Assembly (NCBI GenBank): GCA_963753575.1 | Contig: CAVWCR010000003.1 | Location: forward strand, 1,612,001-1,676,000 | Direction: 5' to 3' | DNA from: VAZQ01 sp963753575 | GTDB lineage: Bacteria; Pseudomonadota; Alphaproteobacteria; Rhizobiales; Xanthobacteraceae | DNA length: 64,000 nucleotides | In this document: one piece after another, positions 42,640 to 52,170 of the stretch | How the letters are laid out: each line of letters starts with the position of its first letter | Numbering within the stretch: the first letter of the stretch is position 1 | Program-made: the position numbers and the translations under genes | Notes under the pieces: model-generated | Database searches by the model: none | What the model was told of the DNA's origin: nothing | What the model saw: only the letters and a program-made list of their open reading frames with translations

Positions 42640-43860
42640 ATGGATTCGCTGATTACGGCCGCGGCACGCGCGCTCGCATCGGGTGATGCGCTCGGCGCGC
42701 TGAATTACATCGCGTTGCGCGATGATCCGCCGGCGCTGGCGCTGCGTGGCATCGCGATGGCACAGCTCGGCGATCTCGCGCGCGCCAAGCTGCTGCTGCG
42801 GCGGGCGGCACGCGCCTTCGGCTCGAAAGAGGCGATCGCCCGCGCGCGTTGCGTGACCGCCGAGGCCGAGATCGCGCTGGTCTCGCGCGACCTCGGCTGG
42901 CCGTTGCAGCCGCTCGAATCGGCGCGCTCGGTGCTCGAGCGGCACGGCGACCGCGCCAACGCCGCGCATGCGCGCTACCTCACGGCTCGCTACCTCCTGC
43001 TGATCGGCCGCCTCGACGAGGCCGAGCGCCTGCTCGCGGATTTCGATCCCGCGCCGCTGCCACCCGCATCACGGGCGGCCCACGCGCTGGTCGTTGCCGG
43101 CATCGCCATGCGGCGCCTGCGGATCAAGGCAGCGCGCGCCGCGCTGACGCAGGCCAAACGCGTCGCATCCGAAGCCCGCATCCCTTCGCTCGCGACCGAG
43201 GTCGAAAGCGCAGCGCGTGTCCTCGATACGCCCGTCGCGCGGCTCCTTGCGCAGGGCGAAGCGCGGCCGCTGCGGCTCGACGACATCGAAACGCTGCTGG
43301 CGTCGGAGGCGCTCGTCGTCGATGCCTGCCGTCACGTTATCTGCCACGTAGGCAAGGTGATCTCTCTCGACACGCGTCCGGTGCTGTTCGCGCTCGCCCG
43401 CGCGCTCGCCGAAGCCTGGCCGGGCGACCTATCGCGCGCCGCGCTGCTGGCGCACGCATTCCGTGCGAAGCATGCCGATGAATCACATCGCGCGCGGCTG
43501 CGCGTCGAGATCGGCCGCCTGCGCAAGACGCTGCGCGACGTCGCCGGCATCGACGCAACGAAGGACGGCTTTGCGCTGGTGCCGCACCGGACCCGCGATG
43601 TGGTCGTGCTCGCCCCGCCGACGGACGAAGCACATGCGAGCGTACTCGCGCTGCTAGCGGACGGCGAAGCCTGGTCGAGCTCGGCGCTGGCGCTGGCGCT
43701 CGGCGCAAGCCAGCGCACCTTGCAGCGCGCGCTCGATGATCTCCTGACGGACGGCAAGGTGCAGGCCATCGGCCGCGGCCCAGCGCGTCGCTTTATGGCG
43801 CCGCCGGTGCCGGGTTTCCCGACAACCTTGTTACTCCCGGCTGCGCTGCCCGGTGGCTAG
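42640..43860 (+). CDS. Helix-turn-helix regulator with TPR-like helical body
   Basis: 406 residues. The N-terminal 200 residues are Ala/Leu/Arg-rich helical repeats (IAMAQLGDLARAKLLLRRAA, RLDEAERLLADFDPAP) of TPR type. A winged-helix-like middle (RLRVEIGRLRKTLRDVAGID, DGFALVPHRTRDVVVLAPP) resembles the effector part of OmpR-type domains. The last 60 residues hold a clear HTH, SSSALALALGASQRTLQRAL, followed by GKVQAIGRGPARRF. It probably controls the adjacent DUF899 and beta-propeller genes. Family not named. Confidence 0.78.
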   Translation: MDSLITAAARALASGDALGALNYIALRDDPPALALRGIAMAQLGDLARAKLLLRRAARAFGSKEAIARARCVTAEAEIALVSRDLGWPLQPLESARSVLERHGDRANAAHARYLTARYLLLIGRLDEAERLLADFDPAPLPPASRAAHALVVAGIAMRRLRIKAARAALTQAKRVASEARIPSLATEVESAARVLDTPVARLLAQGEARPLRLDDIETLLASEALVVDACRHVICHVGKVISLDTRPVLFALARALAEAWPGDLSRAALLAHAFRAKHADESHRARLRVEIGRLRKTLRDVAGIDATKDGFALVPHRTRDVVVLAPPTDEAHASVLALLADGEAWSSSALALALGASQRTLQRALDDLLTDGKVQAIGRGPARRFMAPPVPGFPTTLLLPAALPGG

Positions 43861-43900
43861 GGTGCGCGCACAACGGACCGCAAGCAATAGAGGATGAGTT

Positions 43901-44531
43901 ATGAAACGAACAGCAGCCACAATCGACCGCGAGTATGGCCCCTTTCCCAATGTCACTCATGTGCACGGGGTCAGCTATGACGGCGCCAATATCTGGATCG
44001 CGACCGGCGACACGCTCAATGCGATCGACCCGGCGAGCGGCAATTTGGTTCGCGCGCTCGATGTCCCCGCGCACGCGGGAACCGCGTTCGACGGCCAATA
44101 CCTGTTCCAGATCTCCGGCGACCGCATCCAGAAGGTCGACCCGAAGAGCGGCCGTGTGGTCGGGAGCATCCCGACGCCCGAGGGCGGCGCATCCGGAATG
44201 GCCTGGGCCGAAGGGACGCTCTGGGTCGGGCAGCATCGCAACCGGAAGATCCATCAGGTCGATCCACAGACCGGCGCGGTCCTGCGCACCATCGAGTTCG
44301 AACCGCTTCGTCACCGGCGTCACCTGGGTCGGCGACGAGCTCTGGCACGGCACCTGGGAAGCCGATGAAAGCGAGCTGCGCAGGGTCGATCCGGAGTCGG
44401 GCGAGGTCCTCCAGCAGATCGACATGCCGCCGGGCATTGCTGTGTCGGGGCTTGAATCCAACGGCAGCGACACGTTCTTCTGCGGTGGCGGCAACAGCGG
44501 AAAGCTCAGAGCCGTCCGCCGGCCCAGGTGA
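43901..44531 (+). pseudogene. Vgb/glutamine-cyclotransferase-like beta-propeller, single frameshift
   Basis: The first frame (to about 44296) reads NVTHVHGVSYDGANIWIATG, GTAFDGQYLFQISGDRIQKV and WAEGTLWVGQHRNRKIHQVD, regular propeller blades. The second frame takes up seamlessly with NRFVTGVTWVGDELWHGTWE, LRRVDPESGEVLQQIDMPPG and GLESNGSDTFFCGGG. Removing one T from gagTTcgaac at 44297-44298 joins them as TIES-NRFVTGVTW. No other defect is visible, so this is a recent loss or a sequencing error. Confidence 0.82.
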
Positions 44532-44651
44532 GGCTCCATAGCCAGGTCGGAGAAGTGAGCAATCATCGCAGAGGGTGCGAACCTAGCTGGAGGTTAAGCT
44601 CGCACCACTTGCGATCATGCACGCTCGGGTGCCCATTCGATGAATTATAAC

Positions 44652-45617
44652 TTATTCAGCCTTGATGCCGGCCGCTTTGATGATCGGCCACCATTTTTCG
44701 ATTTCAGCCTTGAGGTGGGCGCGCAGCGCTTCCGGCGTCTGCTGATCGCGCGCTGGAATCTCCTGGCCGAGCTTGATGAGACGCTCGCGCACGACGGGAT
44801 CGGCAAACGTGTCGACGACCGCGGCGTTCAGCCTGGCGATCGCGTTTCTGGGCGTATTCTTGGGAACCCAGAAACCGTGCCAGAACGGCGCATAGATACC
44901 CGGCGTTCCGGCCTCGTCCATGGTCGGGACGTCAGGCGCGGGCGCGTATCGCGTTTTGCTGAATACCGCATACGCCCTGACCTGCCCGGACTGCACATAG
45001 GGCAACGTCGCCGACGCTTCGAGGCACGCAAGGTCGATCTGACCCGCCACCAGATCCTGGATTGCCGGCGCGGCACCGCGATAGGGCACAAAGCCAAAGC
45101 GGGTGCCCGATCTTTGCTGGAAATAGAGGCCGCATAAGTGCGCCGCGCTGCCGGCGCCGACCGTTGCAGCCGAGGCCTTGTCGGGATTGGCCTTGAGCCA
45201 GGCGATCAGTTCCGCCGCGTTCTTGGCAGGCAAGCTCTTCCTCCCGAGAATCCAAAGTGGGGAGGACGTCAGCAGCGCTACAGGCTCAAGGTCCTTCTGG
45301 ACGTCGTATTGCACCGGGTAGATCGCCGCCGATCCGACATGGCTGGTCCAATTGCCGATGCCGACAGTGTAGCCGTCAGGCGCCGCGTGCGCGACGCGGT
45401 TGCCGCCAATGGTGCCGCCGGCACCGGATACTGTTTCGAGGACCATCGTCTGTCCGAGCGACACGCGCATGCGTTCGCTCATGATACGTGCAACCGTGTC
45501 GGTCGGACCACCCGGCGGGAATGGAACGATCAAAGTGATGGGACGCGATGGGTAGACCTGTGCCTGTGCGCTCGTGAAAACCGCCACGACTGCAATGGCG
45601 AGCAATTTCCATTTCAT
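44652..45617 (-). CDS. TctC/Bug-family tripartite tricarboxylate transporter receptor
   Basis: 321 residues from ATG 45617, signal peptide MKWKLLAIAVVAVFTSAQAQ. Bug-family blocks: YPSRPITLIVPFPPGGPTDT, RIMSERMRVSLGQTMVLETV, GAGGTIGGNRVAHAAPDGYT, then AAHLCGLYFQQRSGTRFGFV, PYRGAAPAIQDLVAGQIDLA and VPTMDEAGTPGIYAPFWHGF. It binds a carboxylate in the periplasm. No tctA/B next to it; it is an orphan receptor, as most Bug proteins are. Confidence 0.94.
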   Translation of the reverse strand: MKWKLLAIAVVAVFTSAQAQVYPSRPITLIVPFPPGGPTDTVARIMSERMRVSLGQTMVLETVSGAGGTIGGNRVAHAAPDGYTVGIGNWTSHVGSAAIYPVQYDVQKDLEPVALLTSSPLWILGRKSLPAKNAAELIAWLKANPDKASAATVGAGSAAHLCGLYFQQRSGTRFGFVPYRGAAPAIQDLVAGQIDLACLEASATLPYVQSGQVRAYAVFSKTRYAPAPDVPTMDEAGTPGIYAPFWHGFWVPKNTPRNAIARLNAAVVDTFADPVVRERLIKLGQEIPARDQQTPEALRAHLKAEIEKWWPIIKAAGIKAE

Positions 45618-45927
45618 GTGCGTTCTCCCTGCTGGCAGTTTTGTATTGCGCACATGTTATCACGGGCGGGCTGGACCAGACAGGTGGCAAGGAATGGCTC
45701 TTGCGATGATTGATCAGATCGACACTGTCGAACAGCACACCATCAGAACACAAACATTGCCAAATGTTGTAGCCTGCTTGCTGCCATGAGCGGCTTGGCG
45801 GCAGCGCCATCTCAGCGGCAACCCGTGGCGGCACCTTCGCCTTGCAGTTCACCGCCTCAAACTGAAACGCACGCGCCTAACATTTTTGTCGGCTTGCACC
45901 AATCAGTCCGTTACGAAAAAAAGATCG
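45618..45927. other. Gene-free gap upstream of the orphan TctC gene
   Basis: 310 bases between two leftward genes. Nothing is recognisable: no ORF with family similarity, no strong palindrome and no clear operator. Confidence 0.5.
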
Positions 45928-47943
45928 TTATCGAAACCAAGCAAGCAGCAGGCCTTCGGGAAATGGCACATGCAAGAGGTAAACAAACAGGCCGTAAAAA
46001 GAAGCCCAGGCGAAAAACGTGAGAACAAGCGAAATTGGCCATCGCTCTTTCGCCAGCTTGAGGTAGAGCAAAGTCGTAACCACTACGGCTACGGAAAATC
46101 CAAGCAACAAGATGGCGACAAAGTAGCCCAGTATCCAAGCGGAGATTTTGACGATCTCGCGCGTCAAGCGCTTGGCCTCCTGGTCACGTGCTTTGACCAG
46201 GCCATGGCCGATCGTTTTGACAGCGCCTGCAATATCCAGATTCAACTGAAGGAACGCGAGCGGTAAACCCAAGAACCCGACGACCCAGGGGAAAAGACCC
46301 GGACGGAATTCCCAGTCCCAAGCCTGCCACAGCGCCCACGCGAACAGGGCGACCACAAATAGACTGAAGATCGGCACCCAGATCGAGACCGGGACGGCTT
46401 CCTTGGCCTGGAGTACCGCGACCCCGGCCAATTGTTTGTACCGGGGCTTGTTCCTCTTTTCCCGCCATCTCTGGAACACCGGGTAGAATGTCCCCAGCAC
46501 AATCAAAGCAAAGAGAGCTACGACGCTGGGGAAGCCGAGCCAACCCATCCCGTAATTGTCGAAAGAAAGAAAGAGGTACTGTTCCGCCAGCTTTCCTAAC
46601 ACCAACCCCAGGATCAGCGGAGGACGGGGCCAGTTCGCCTGAACCATGACCCAACCCAGCGCCCCAAAGACGAGCATGACTACGACGTCGCCGAAGGCGT
46701 TGCTCTCCGCAAAGGCGCCGATGTAACTCAGAAGCAGAATGAACGGAATCACCAGGCTGGTTCGGACCTGGGTGATCCTGGCGATTTTGTCCAGAAAGAG
46801 AAAACAGATCGCCGTCGTGATGATGTTGGAAACGACAATGATCCACACGAAGGAAAAGGTCAGCGAGAGGTGGCCGCCCCGGGCCTCCGGGGTAAGCATC
46901 GACGGCCCCGGAACCAGGCCTTGAATGAGAAAAGCGCCCAAGAGGATCGCCGTGCTCACGCTGCCGGGAACGCCAAAGGCGACCGTTGGGACCAAGGCGC
47001 CGCCCAGGGTAGAATGGTTCGCCGCGCCTGGGGCTATGACTCCCTCTACCGCACCTTTGCCAAAGCGATCTTTGTCGGGGGAGCTTTGAACAGCATGGGC
47101 ATAAGAGACCCACTGGGATACGGCGCCACCCATGCCAGGAATAAGACCGATGTAGGTGCCGAGAGCACTGCAGCGCATGACCAAGGCCCAATGGCGGAAG
47201 GTATCCTTGACCCCTTGGAGGACACCGCCGATTTTCCCCACATCCGCCTTGGCAATGCTCGTCCCGGCAATCGCCATATCGATGATCTCAGGGATAGCGA
47301 ACAGGCCGAGCGTTGCAGGCACTAACCGAATTCCGTCCCAGAGATAGAGAGTCCCGAAGGCATACCTTTCGGTGCCGGAAATGGGATCAAGCCCCACCAA
47401 GGCAAACAAGAGCCCGAGGCATGCAGCGACGAGCCCCTTCACTGCAGATCCGCCGGTCAGGGAAGCCAGGAACGCTATGCCAAGCATGGCGAGCATAAAA
47501 TACTGGGGCGAACCTACGGATAAGACCAGAGGCCTCACAGCCGGGATACAGATCGCCAGACACAACGCGCCAAAAATTGCCCCCACAAACGAGCTCATCA
47601 GAGCCGCTCCGAGGGCGCGTCCGGCCTCCCCTTTCTTTGCCATGGGATGACCGTCGACAAGCATGGAGGCGGTGATGGGTTCTCCCGGGACGCCGAAGAG
47701 GATCGAAGTGATGTCACCAGTGGTGGCGGTAACAGCCGTCATCCCAAGGAGAAAAGAAAAAGCCTCCACCGGGGTCATTTGGAAAATAAAAGGAAGCATC
47801 AACGCCAGAGTGACCGGCCCGCCAAGGCCGGGCAGGATTCCCACCATGAAGCCGATGGCAATCCCCACCAACTGAAGAACGAATGCCTTCCACGTAAAGA
47901 GCTGGATCAGGCCGTGGAGACAGGCATCGAGGATATCGACCAT
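45928..47943 (-). CDS. TctA-TctB fusion permease of a tripartite tricarboxylate transporter
   Basis: 671 residues from ATG 47943. Residues 1 to about 495 are TctA: GIAIGFMVGILPGLGGPVTL with the G-LPGLGG signature, FLLGMTAVTATTGDITSILF, GVPGEPI, then IGLIPGMGGAVSQWVSYAHA and GSVSTAILLGAFLIQGLVPG. The last 160 residues match TctB (DUF1468): FPWVVGFLGLPLAFLQLNLD and WILGYFVAILLLGFSVAVVV. Classic TctA is about 500 residues with a separate TctB, so this is a natural fusion. The matching receptor is 66 bases upstream. Confidence 0.92.
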   Translation of the reverse strand: MVDILDACLHGLIQLFTWKAFVLQLVGIAIGFMVGILPGLGGPVTLALMLPFIFQMTPVEAFSFLLGMTAVTATTGDITSILFGVPGEPITASMLVDGHPMAKKGEAGRALGAALMSSFVGAIFGALCLAICIPAVRPLVLSVGSPQYFMLAMLGIAFLASLTGGSAVKGLVAACLGLLFALVGLDPISGTERYAFGTLYLWDGIRLVPATLGLFAIPEIIDMAIAGTSIAKADVGKIGGVLQGVKDTFRHWALVMRCSALGTYIGLIPGMGGAVSQWVSYAHAVQSSPDKDRFGKGAVEGVIAPGAANHSTLGGALVPTVAFGVPGSVSTAILLGAFLIQGLVPGPSMLTPEARGGHLSLTFSFVWIIVVSNIITTAICFLFLDKIARITQVRTSLVIPFILLLSYIGAFAESNAFGDVVVMLVFGALGWVMVQANWPRPPLILGLVLGKLAEQYLFLSFDNYGMGWLGFPSVVALFALIVLGTFYPVFQRWREKRNKPRYKQLAGVAVLQAKEAVPVSIWVPIFSLFVVALFAWALWQAWDWEFRPGLFPWVVGFLGLPLAFLQLNLDIAGAVKTIGHGLVKARDQEAKRLTREIVKISAWILGYFVAILLLGFSVAVVVTTLLYLKLAKERWPISLVLTFFAWASFYGLFVYLLHVPFPEGLLLAWFR

Positions 47944-48009
47944 CGCAGAATTCCAGCGGGGCACGCGGCAACCGCCGCGCCCCCGCAGAAGATGGACCGC
48001 CGGCCGCCG

Positions 48010-49053
48010 TTACATGTTTTTCTTACGCCCGGGTATCAAAAGCTTTGTCAATTTGGACTTCAGTGCAGGACTGAGGTCGTAAAGGCCAGACATCAGCTTT
48101 GCCATGGTTGGGCCATCGACTGGATCGATGTCCAACCTGGATTTCTTCGCTTCCGCCAGGAGATCAGGATCGCGCAGCGTTTCCATGAAGGCCTTCTGGA
48201 GAAGCTGGAGACGATCTTGGGGAAGACCGGGCGGCACCGTGTAAGGCCGCGCGCCCTTGGCATAGATGCCAGCGGCGACATCAAGAAGCGCCCGCGCCTC
48301 GTCGGTCTTGGCATACTGGATTGCCAGCGGCACATTCTTGAGCTCCGGATGGGACTTCTCTGTCGTCTGCAGGACGATGTGCACCTCACCCGACTGGAGC
48401 CCCTTTGCCCACGTCGCCTTGATCGATTCCCAAGCCCAGCAACCGCCGTCGATCTCTCCGGACTCAGCCGCCAGCCGGACCTTGGCGGTGCCTCGGTATC
48501 CCTCAACGAGCTTGATAGGAAGCTCGAGCGCCGCCTGCAGAAGCCTTGGCACATCGGCTGTGGCGGAACCGGGACCCGTGCTCCCGATCTTTATCGGCCG
48601 CTTGGACTTGAACCAGTCGTCCATCGTCTTGATGTCGCTGGCTTTCGTCAAAGCGCAGACGTCCGAGTCAGGCGTGGGCACTCCGAGCCAGCCAAACTTT
48701 CTGCCGTCAAACTGGGCCGCTTTGTTCCCCAGCACCTGTTGCAGCACCAGGGGGCCGATCCAGTTGCCGATCACCGTCCCGTCGTGCGGGGCCTGATTAT
48801 AGAGGTAGTTGGCCGCGATCAGGCCCCCCGCTCCGGTTCTGTTTTCCACCACCACCGTGGGATCGCCGGGGACATGTTTTCCGAAGTGCCGCGCTATCAG
48901 GCGGGTATACGTGTCAAAGCCTCCGCCGGCTGCGAAGCCGACGACAAAGGTGACGGTCTTACCCTTGTAGAATTCATCCGCTGGCGCTCGCGGTATGGCG
49001 ACGAGAAGAAGCGCAGCGATTGTTGCTGGGAGTAACCAGATTCTTGGTCTCAT
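48010..49053 (-). CDS. TctC-like receptor of the TctA-TctB fusion transporter
   Basis: 347 residues from ATG 49053 (GAGGGA upstream). Signal peptide MRPRIWLLPATIAALLLVAI, then DEFYKGKTVTFVVGFAAGGG, FDTYTRLIARHFGKHVPGDP and VVENRTGAGGLIAANYLYN. This variant (long NWIGPLVLQQVLGNKAAQFD block, late IKIGSTGPGSATADVPRLLQ) is a distant TctC group also found with TctA-TctB fusions. It is the first gene of the two-gene operon. Ligand unknown. Confidence 0.88.
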   Translation of the reverse strand: MRPRIWLLPATIAALLLVAIPRAPADEFYKGKTVTFVVGFAAGGGFDTYTRLIARHFGKHVPGDPTVVVENRTGAGGLIAANYLYNQAPHDGTVIGNWIGPLVLQQVLGNKAAQFDGRKFGWLGVPTPDSDVCALTKASDIKTMDDWFKSKRPIKIGSTGPGSATADVPRLLQAALELPIKLVEGYRGTAKVRLAAESGEIDGGCWAWESIKATWAKGLQSGEVHIVLQTTEKSHPELKNVPLAIQYAKTDEARALLDVAAGIYAKGARPYTVPPGLPQDRLQLLQKAFMETLRDPDLLAEAKKSRLDIDPVDGPTMAKLMSGLYDLSPALKSKLTKLLIPGRKKNM

Positions 49054-49267
49054 GGCATGTTCCCTCAACTTTGTTGAAATTAACTCTGGATCATACAGTT
49101 GGCGGCGAGCACCACCACCTTGATCCGTCGCGGCGATCTGTCGCGACGGATCAGTCTCCGCCAACGCCGATGGGGTCAGAAACCGTTGAACCGCGAGCCC
49201 AATCGGTCCCATGATCGTGCAGACGGTCGGCAATTGCGTCGATTCGCCTCGCTGTGCGTCGTTTCCC

Positions 49268-49433
49268 AGTGCCCCGTTTCCGAAGTTCGTTAAGTCGTCG
49301 CAGCATCCTCTGACACGAACTTCGGAAACAAAGGGGCACTAACAACTCCATGATTCTAGTGCCGCTTCTCGATCTGAAGTTCCTAACCGGGTTTGCCGCA
49401 AGTGGTGTAGGAACCTCAGATCGGCGGCACTAG
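49268..49433 (+). repeat. Bimodular two-hairpin dispersed repeat, copy C
   Basis: Module 1 (AGTGCCCCGTTTCCGAAGTT to CAAAGGGGCACT), spacer aacaactccatgattc, and module 2 (TAGTGCCGCTTCTCGATCTG to GATCGGCGGCACTAG). Same orientation as copy A. Spacer and ends are closely alike in all three copies while module loops vary. It lies in the 716-base gap between the TctC-like gene and the OPT gene. Confidence 0.85.
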
Positions 49434-49769
49434 CATGTCCCTTGCTGTGCGTCGGGCCTCATCAGCCGTGATTGCAGACGTCGTGCCGGGAGTCAGCCGT
49501 CTCTTGGAGCTGCGGCGACCGTCGCCGCGCGGCCGATATTCAACGATCCGGCTCTTCCATCCACCTGGTGTGACACGACAGCCGAATCCGGGGAGGCTGC
49601 TGTCGTATCCGGCTTCGCACGCGTCGCGTTGGCGAGGCGCAACGATTTAGGACTGGCAGATTTCACCGAGCCGTGACCGAATGAAGAAGAATCGCCAGCT
49701 CGTCACGCGTACGCCGGTGCCCGGCGATCGGCGGCGGAACGCGGCGTCACGAAGTCCGCGTCGCGTCCG
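49434..49769. other. Gene-free stretch downstream of the OPT gene
   Basis: 336 bases without a supported gene. The sequence is GC-rich with no good hairpin-T-run terminator for the leftward OPT gene. Confidence 0.45.
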
Positions 49770-51686
49770 TCAACCGCCGAACAGCTTGCTGAGTATGCTG
49801 CCGCCGTTGGCCCAGAACACCAGCACCACACCCGTCAACGAGCCTCCGGCCACCACACCCGAAGCCACCGGCAAGGTGAACTCTTCGGCGAGCTTCGGTT
49901 TGCGTCTCTGCAGTAGGAGCGCAACGAGCGCGCCCAGGAAGAACAACAAACCATAGTACCAGTGAAACACCCAGGCGAGGCCGAACGCTGACGCCGAGGG
50001 AAGATACGCCTGGTATTTCGGGAGCAAGACAGGCGCGAGCGTGAGCACCACGCCGACGACACTGCCGGCAAATATCAGCCACAGCTTGATGGGCTCAAGC
50101 GAGGAGAGACCCTGGCCAAGCGCGATAGCGACAGCGGACCAGGTCTGGGCGGCGGGCGCCGGGAACTGGTCGGTGCCGAGCACCTGCGCGTTCGGCACCA
50201 GGACTGCAAACGCGAGCACGCTGACGACCGTACCAACGAAGATGCCAGAGAACTGGGCCAGAAACTGCTGACGGGGGTTCGCACCAAGCAGGTAACCGCT
50301 CTTCAGGTCGGTGAGCAGGTCTGCCGCTGAAGTCGCCGCGCCGGCCGTGATGTTGGCGCTCATCAAGTTGACATTGACATTGCCCGGGCTGAGCGCGCCG
50401 AAGGTGAGCTGGGTGACTTTACCCATGGCGCCGACCGGCGTCGTATCGGTCTCGCCCGTCACGCGACAGGCGACGAGCGCCAGCCAGAAGGACAGCGCCA
50501 CCGCGATGACACTTTGCCAGACCGGCATGCCGAAGCTCGCGTGCCCGAGCCAGGCCAGCGCAACAAGCGACACGATCTGGCCGACGGCAAACCAGCTCAT
50601 AGGCGCCTCGATGTGGGCGGGGTCGCTCGCAGCCGCCGAGCGGAAGGTGAGCATTTCTCCGAGATCGCGGAATGCGCTCAATGCGGTGCGCCAGCTCAGC
50701 GCAAAACTCAAGAGTCCGGCGGCCACCATGCAGGACGCGCCGAACCAGAGCGTCCACTGCACCAGGGCGGCGAAGCCCGCACCTTCGATGACGCCGTTCG
50801 TTTGAAGGACCGGCACGACCACGGCCCAGCACAACGTGCCCGAGACGAACATGGTCGCGCAGACCCGCATGCCGGTGATGGCGCCGGCGGCGAGAAAGAT
50901 GAAATCCCAGGAAAAGACGACGGTGCGGCCCGACCAGACTTCGTAGTGACTGCCGAGGAGCCACTTCTGCAGGTCCGTCAGCAGGGCCCCGCTCGAAAAG
51001 CGCTCGAGGCTCGCGCTGATCGTCGACAGCCCCTCCGCCCAGACCTTGTCGATCGCAGCAATGAGCCCGGCAAGGCCCAGCGCCTTGGCGGCGCGCAGAC
51101 CCTGCGAGCTATGGGCATGCAGCGCGCGCAAGGTTTCAGCCGCCGCGATGCCGGAAGGGAAGCGCAGCTGCTCAACATTGATCATCTGCCGCTTCATGGG
51201 GATGGCCATCGTGACCCCGAGCACGGCGATGAAAAACACCCAGGCCAGCATGAGCGGCACAGACATCGACTGGTGATTGATGATGATGTAGGCCGCAAAG
51301 GCTGAGACCAGGGTGCCGCCGGTGGAGTAGCCGGCGGAGCTGGCCGCCGACTGCATGCAGTTGTTCTCAAGGATGGTCATCGGCGTGCGCGCGAGGCCGA
51401 CTTTGAGCAAGCTCGTCCAGATCGCATAGGACAAGATGCAGGCCGTGATGGCGACGCCGAAGCCCCAGCCGGCCTTGAGACCGATGTAAAGGTTGGTCAG
51501 CGACAACACGGCTCCCAGGCATGAGCCAATCAGCACCGCGCGCCAGGTCAGTTGCGCCATGCTGTCCCCGCGTCCGCGATAGACCTGCTCGTACCACTGT
51601 CGCTCGATCTCTTCGGGCGTGCCTTCGAAACCGGCTACAGGCAGCGACCGCTCTCGCTCAACAGGTGCTTCAAGAGTGAGATCCAT
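49770..51686 (-). CDS. OPT-family oligopeptide/metal-chelate transporter
   Basis: 638 residues, about 15 helices. OPT features: LTWRAVLIGSCLGAVLSLTN and LYIGLKAGWGFGVAITACIL at the front, NNCMQSAASSAGYSTGGTLV, MKRQMINVEQLRFPSGIAAA (the conserved RFP-G motif), then GNVNVNLMSANITAGAATSA and DLLTDLKSGYLLGANPRQQF. Family members carry small peptides or metal chelates with protons. A single gene; start at ATG 51686, upstream of the first helix. Confidence 0.93.
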   Translation of the reverse strand: MDLTLEAPVERERSLPVAGFEGTPEEIERQWYEQVYRGRGDSMAQLTWRAVLIGSCLGAVLSLTNLYIGLKAGWGFGVAITACILSYAIWTSLLKVGLARTPMTILENNCMQSAASSAGYSTGGTLVSAFAAYIIINHQSMSVPLMLAWVFFIAVLGVTMAIPMKRQMINVEQLRFPSGIAAAETLRALHAHSSQGLRAAKALGLAGLIAAIDKVWAEGLSTISASLERFSSGALLTDLQKWLLGSHYEVWSGRTVVFSWDFIFLAAGAITGMRVCATMFVSGTLCWAVVVPVLQTNGVIEGAGFAALVQWTLWFGASCMVAAGLLSFALSWRTALSAFRDLGEMLTFRSAAASDPAHIEAPMSWFAVGQIVSLVALAWLGHASFGMPVWQSVIAVALSFWLALVACRVTGETDTTPVGAMGKVTQLTFGALSPGNVNVNLMSANITAGAATSAADLLTDLKSGYLLGANPRQQFLAQFSGIFVGTVVSVLAFAVLVPNAQVLGTDQFPAPAAQTWSAVAIALGQGLSSLEPIKLWLIFAGSVVGVVLTLAPVLLPKYQAYLPSASAFGLAWVFHWYYGLLFFLGALVALLLQRRKPKLAEEFTLPVASGVVAGGSLTGVVLVFWANGGSILSKLFGG

Positions 51687-51837
51687 CGGTGACCGACTAT
51701 CCTGGAGGGGTTTGGGGCATGGATGGTAACCTTGGACGGGCAAAGCCCGAGCAAGCCGGGGCTGATGTCGAACGCGTCCTGCCTAGTAGAAGCGTATGAT
51801 CGAAGATCGCCCCGCTTGTACCACACCTTCGGCGGCC

Positions 51838-52046
51838 ATCGAGGGCTGGTTCGATATGTTGCGCGTCAAACGCGACCAATCCGTGCCGCAGCAGCACCTG
51901 ACCAGAAGTTGTAGGTTCAATGCCTTTGCGGCTTTGATCAAGTAACCGCAGGCCAATCAGATGTCGAGATCGGCTATGACTTTCGATATGGCCGGCTGCA
52001 ATACGCCGAGCTGTTGTGCAGTCTTCCCCACGCGGCCCGCGCGCGC
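51838..52046 (-). pseudogene. LysR-family regulator, N-terminal remnant with frameshift
   Basis: First frame: GRVGKTAQQLGVLQPAISKV, then IADLDI and a TGA; this is a LysR helix-turn-helix. Shifted frame: IGLRLLDQSRKGIEPTTSGQ, then VLLRHGLVAFD, which continues the same domain (wing and linker helix). The frames join where a few bases are lost. Effector domain and start codon are missing. Confidence 0.7.
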
Positions 52047-52052
52047 AACCGG

Positions 52053-52107
52053 AAGCCGGCCGCCTACATCGCCTTCCTGAAATCGGAGAGCGCCAGAAAT
52101 TACGGTC
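52053..52107 (+). pseudogene. ModA-like C-terminal scrap
   Basis: KPAAYIAFLKSESARNYG matches the end of ModA proteins (compare GTAAYVSFLKSESAKPIF in the modA at 31334), and 23 bases, starting cttcctgaaatcggagagcg, are identical to it. Only about 18 codons survive. It lies just in front of the LysR remnant, on the opposite strand. Confidence 0.6.
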
Positions 52108-52170
52108 GCGCCTTGTCGCGCCTTGGCCCCGCACGAGAGGCGTCGACCGTCACCACGCCTCTCGGCAGCG

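Noticed and set aside
47647..49035. 462-codon plus-strand frame over TctA start and the TctC-like gene
   Set aside because: Spans two real genes on the other strand and shows shadow composition.
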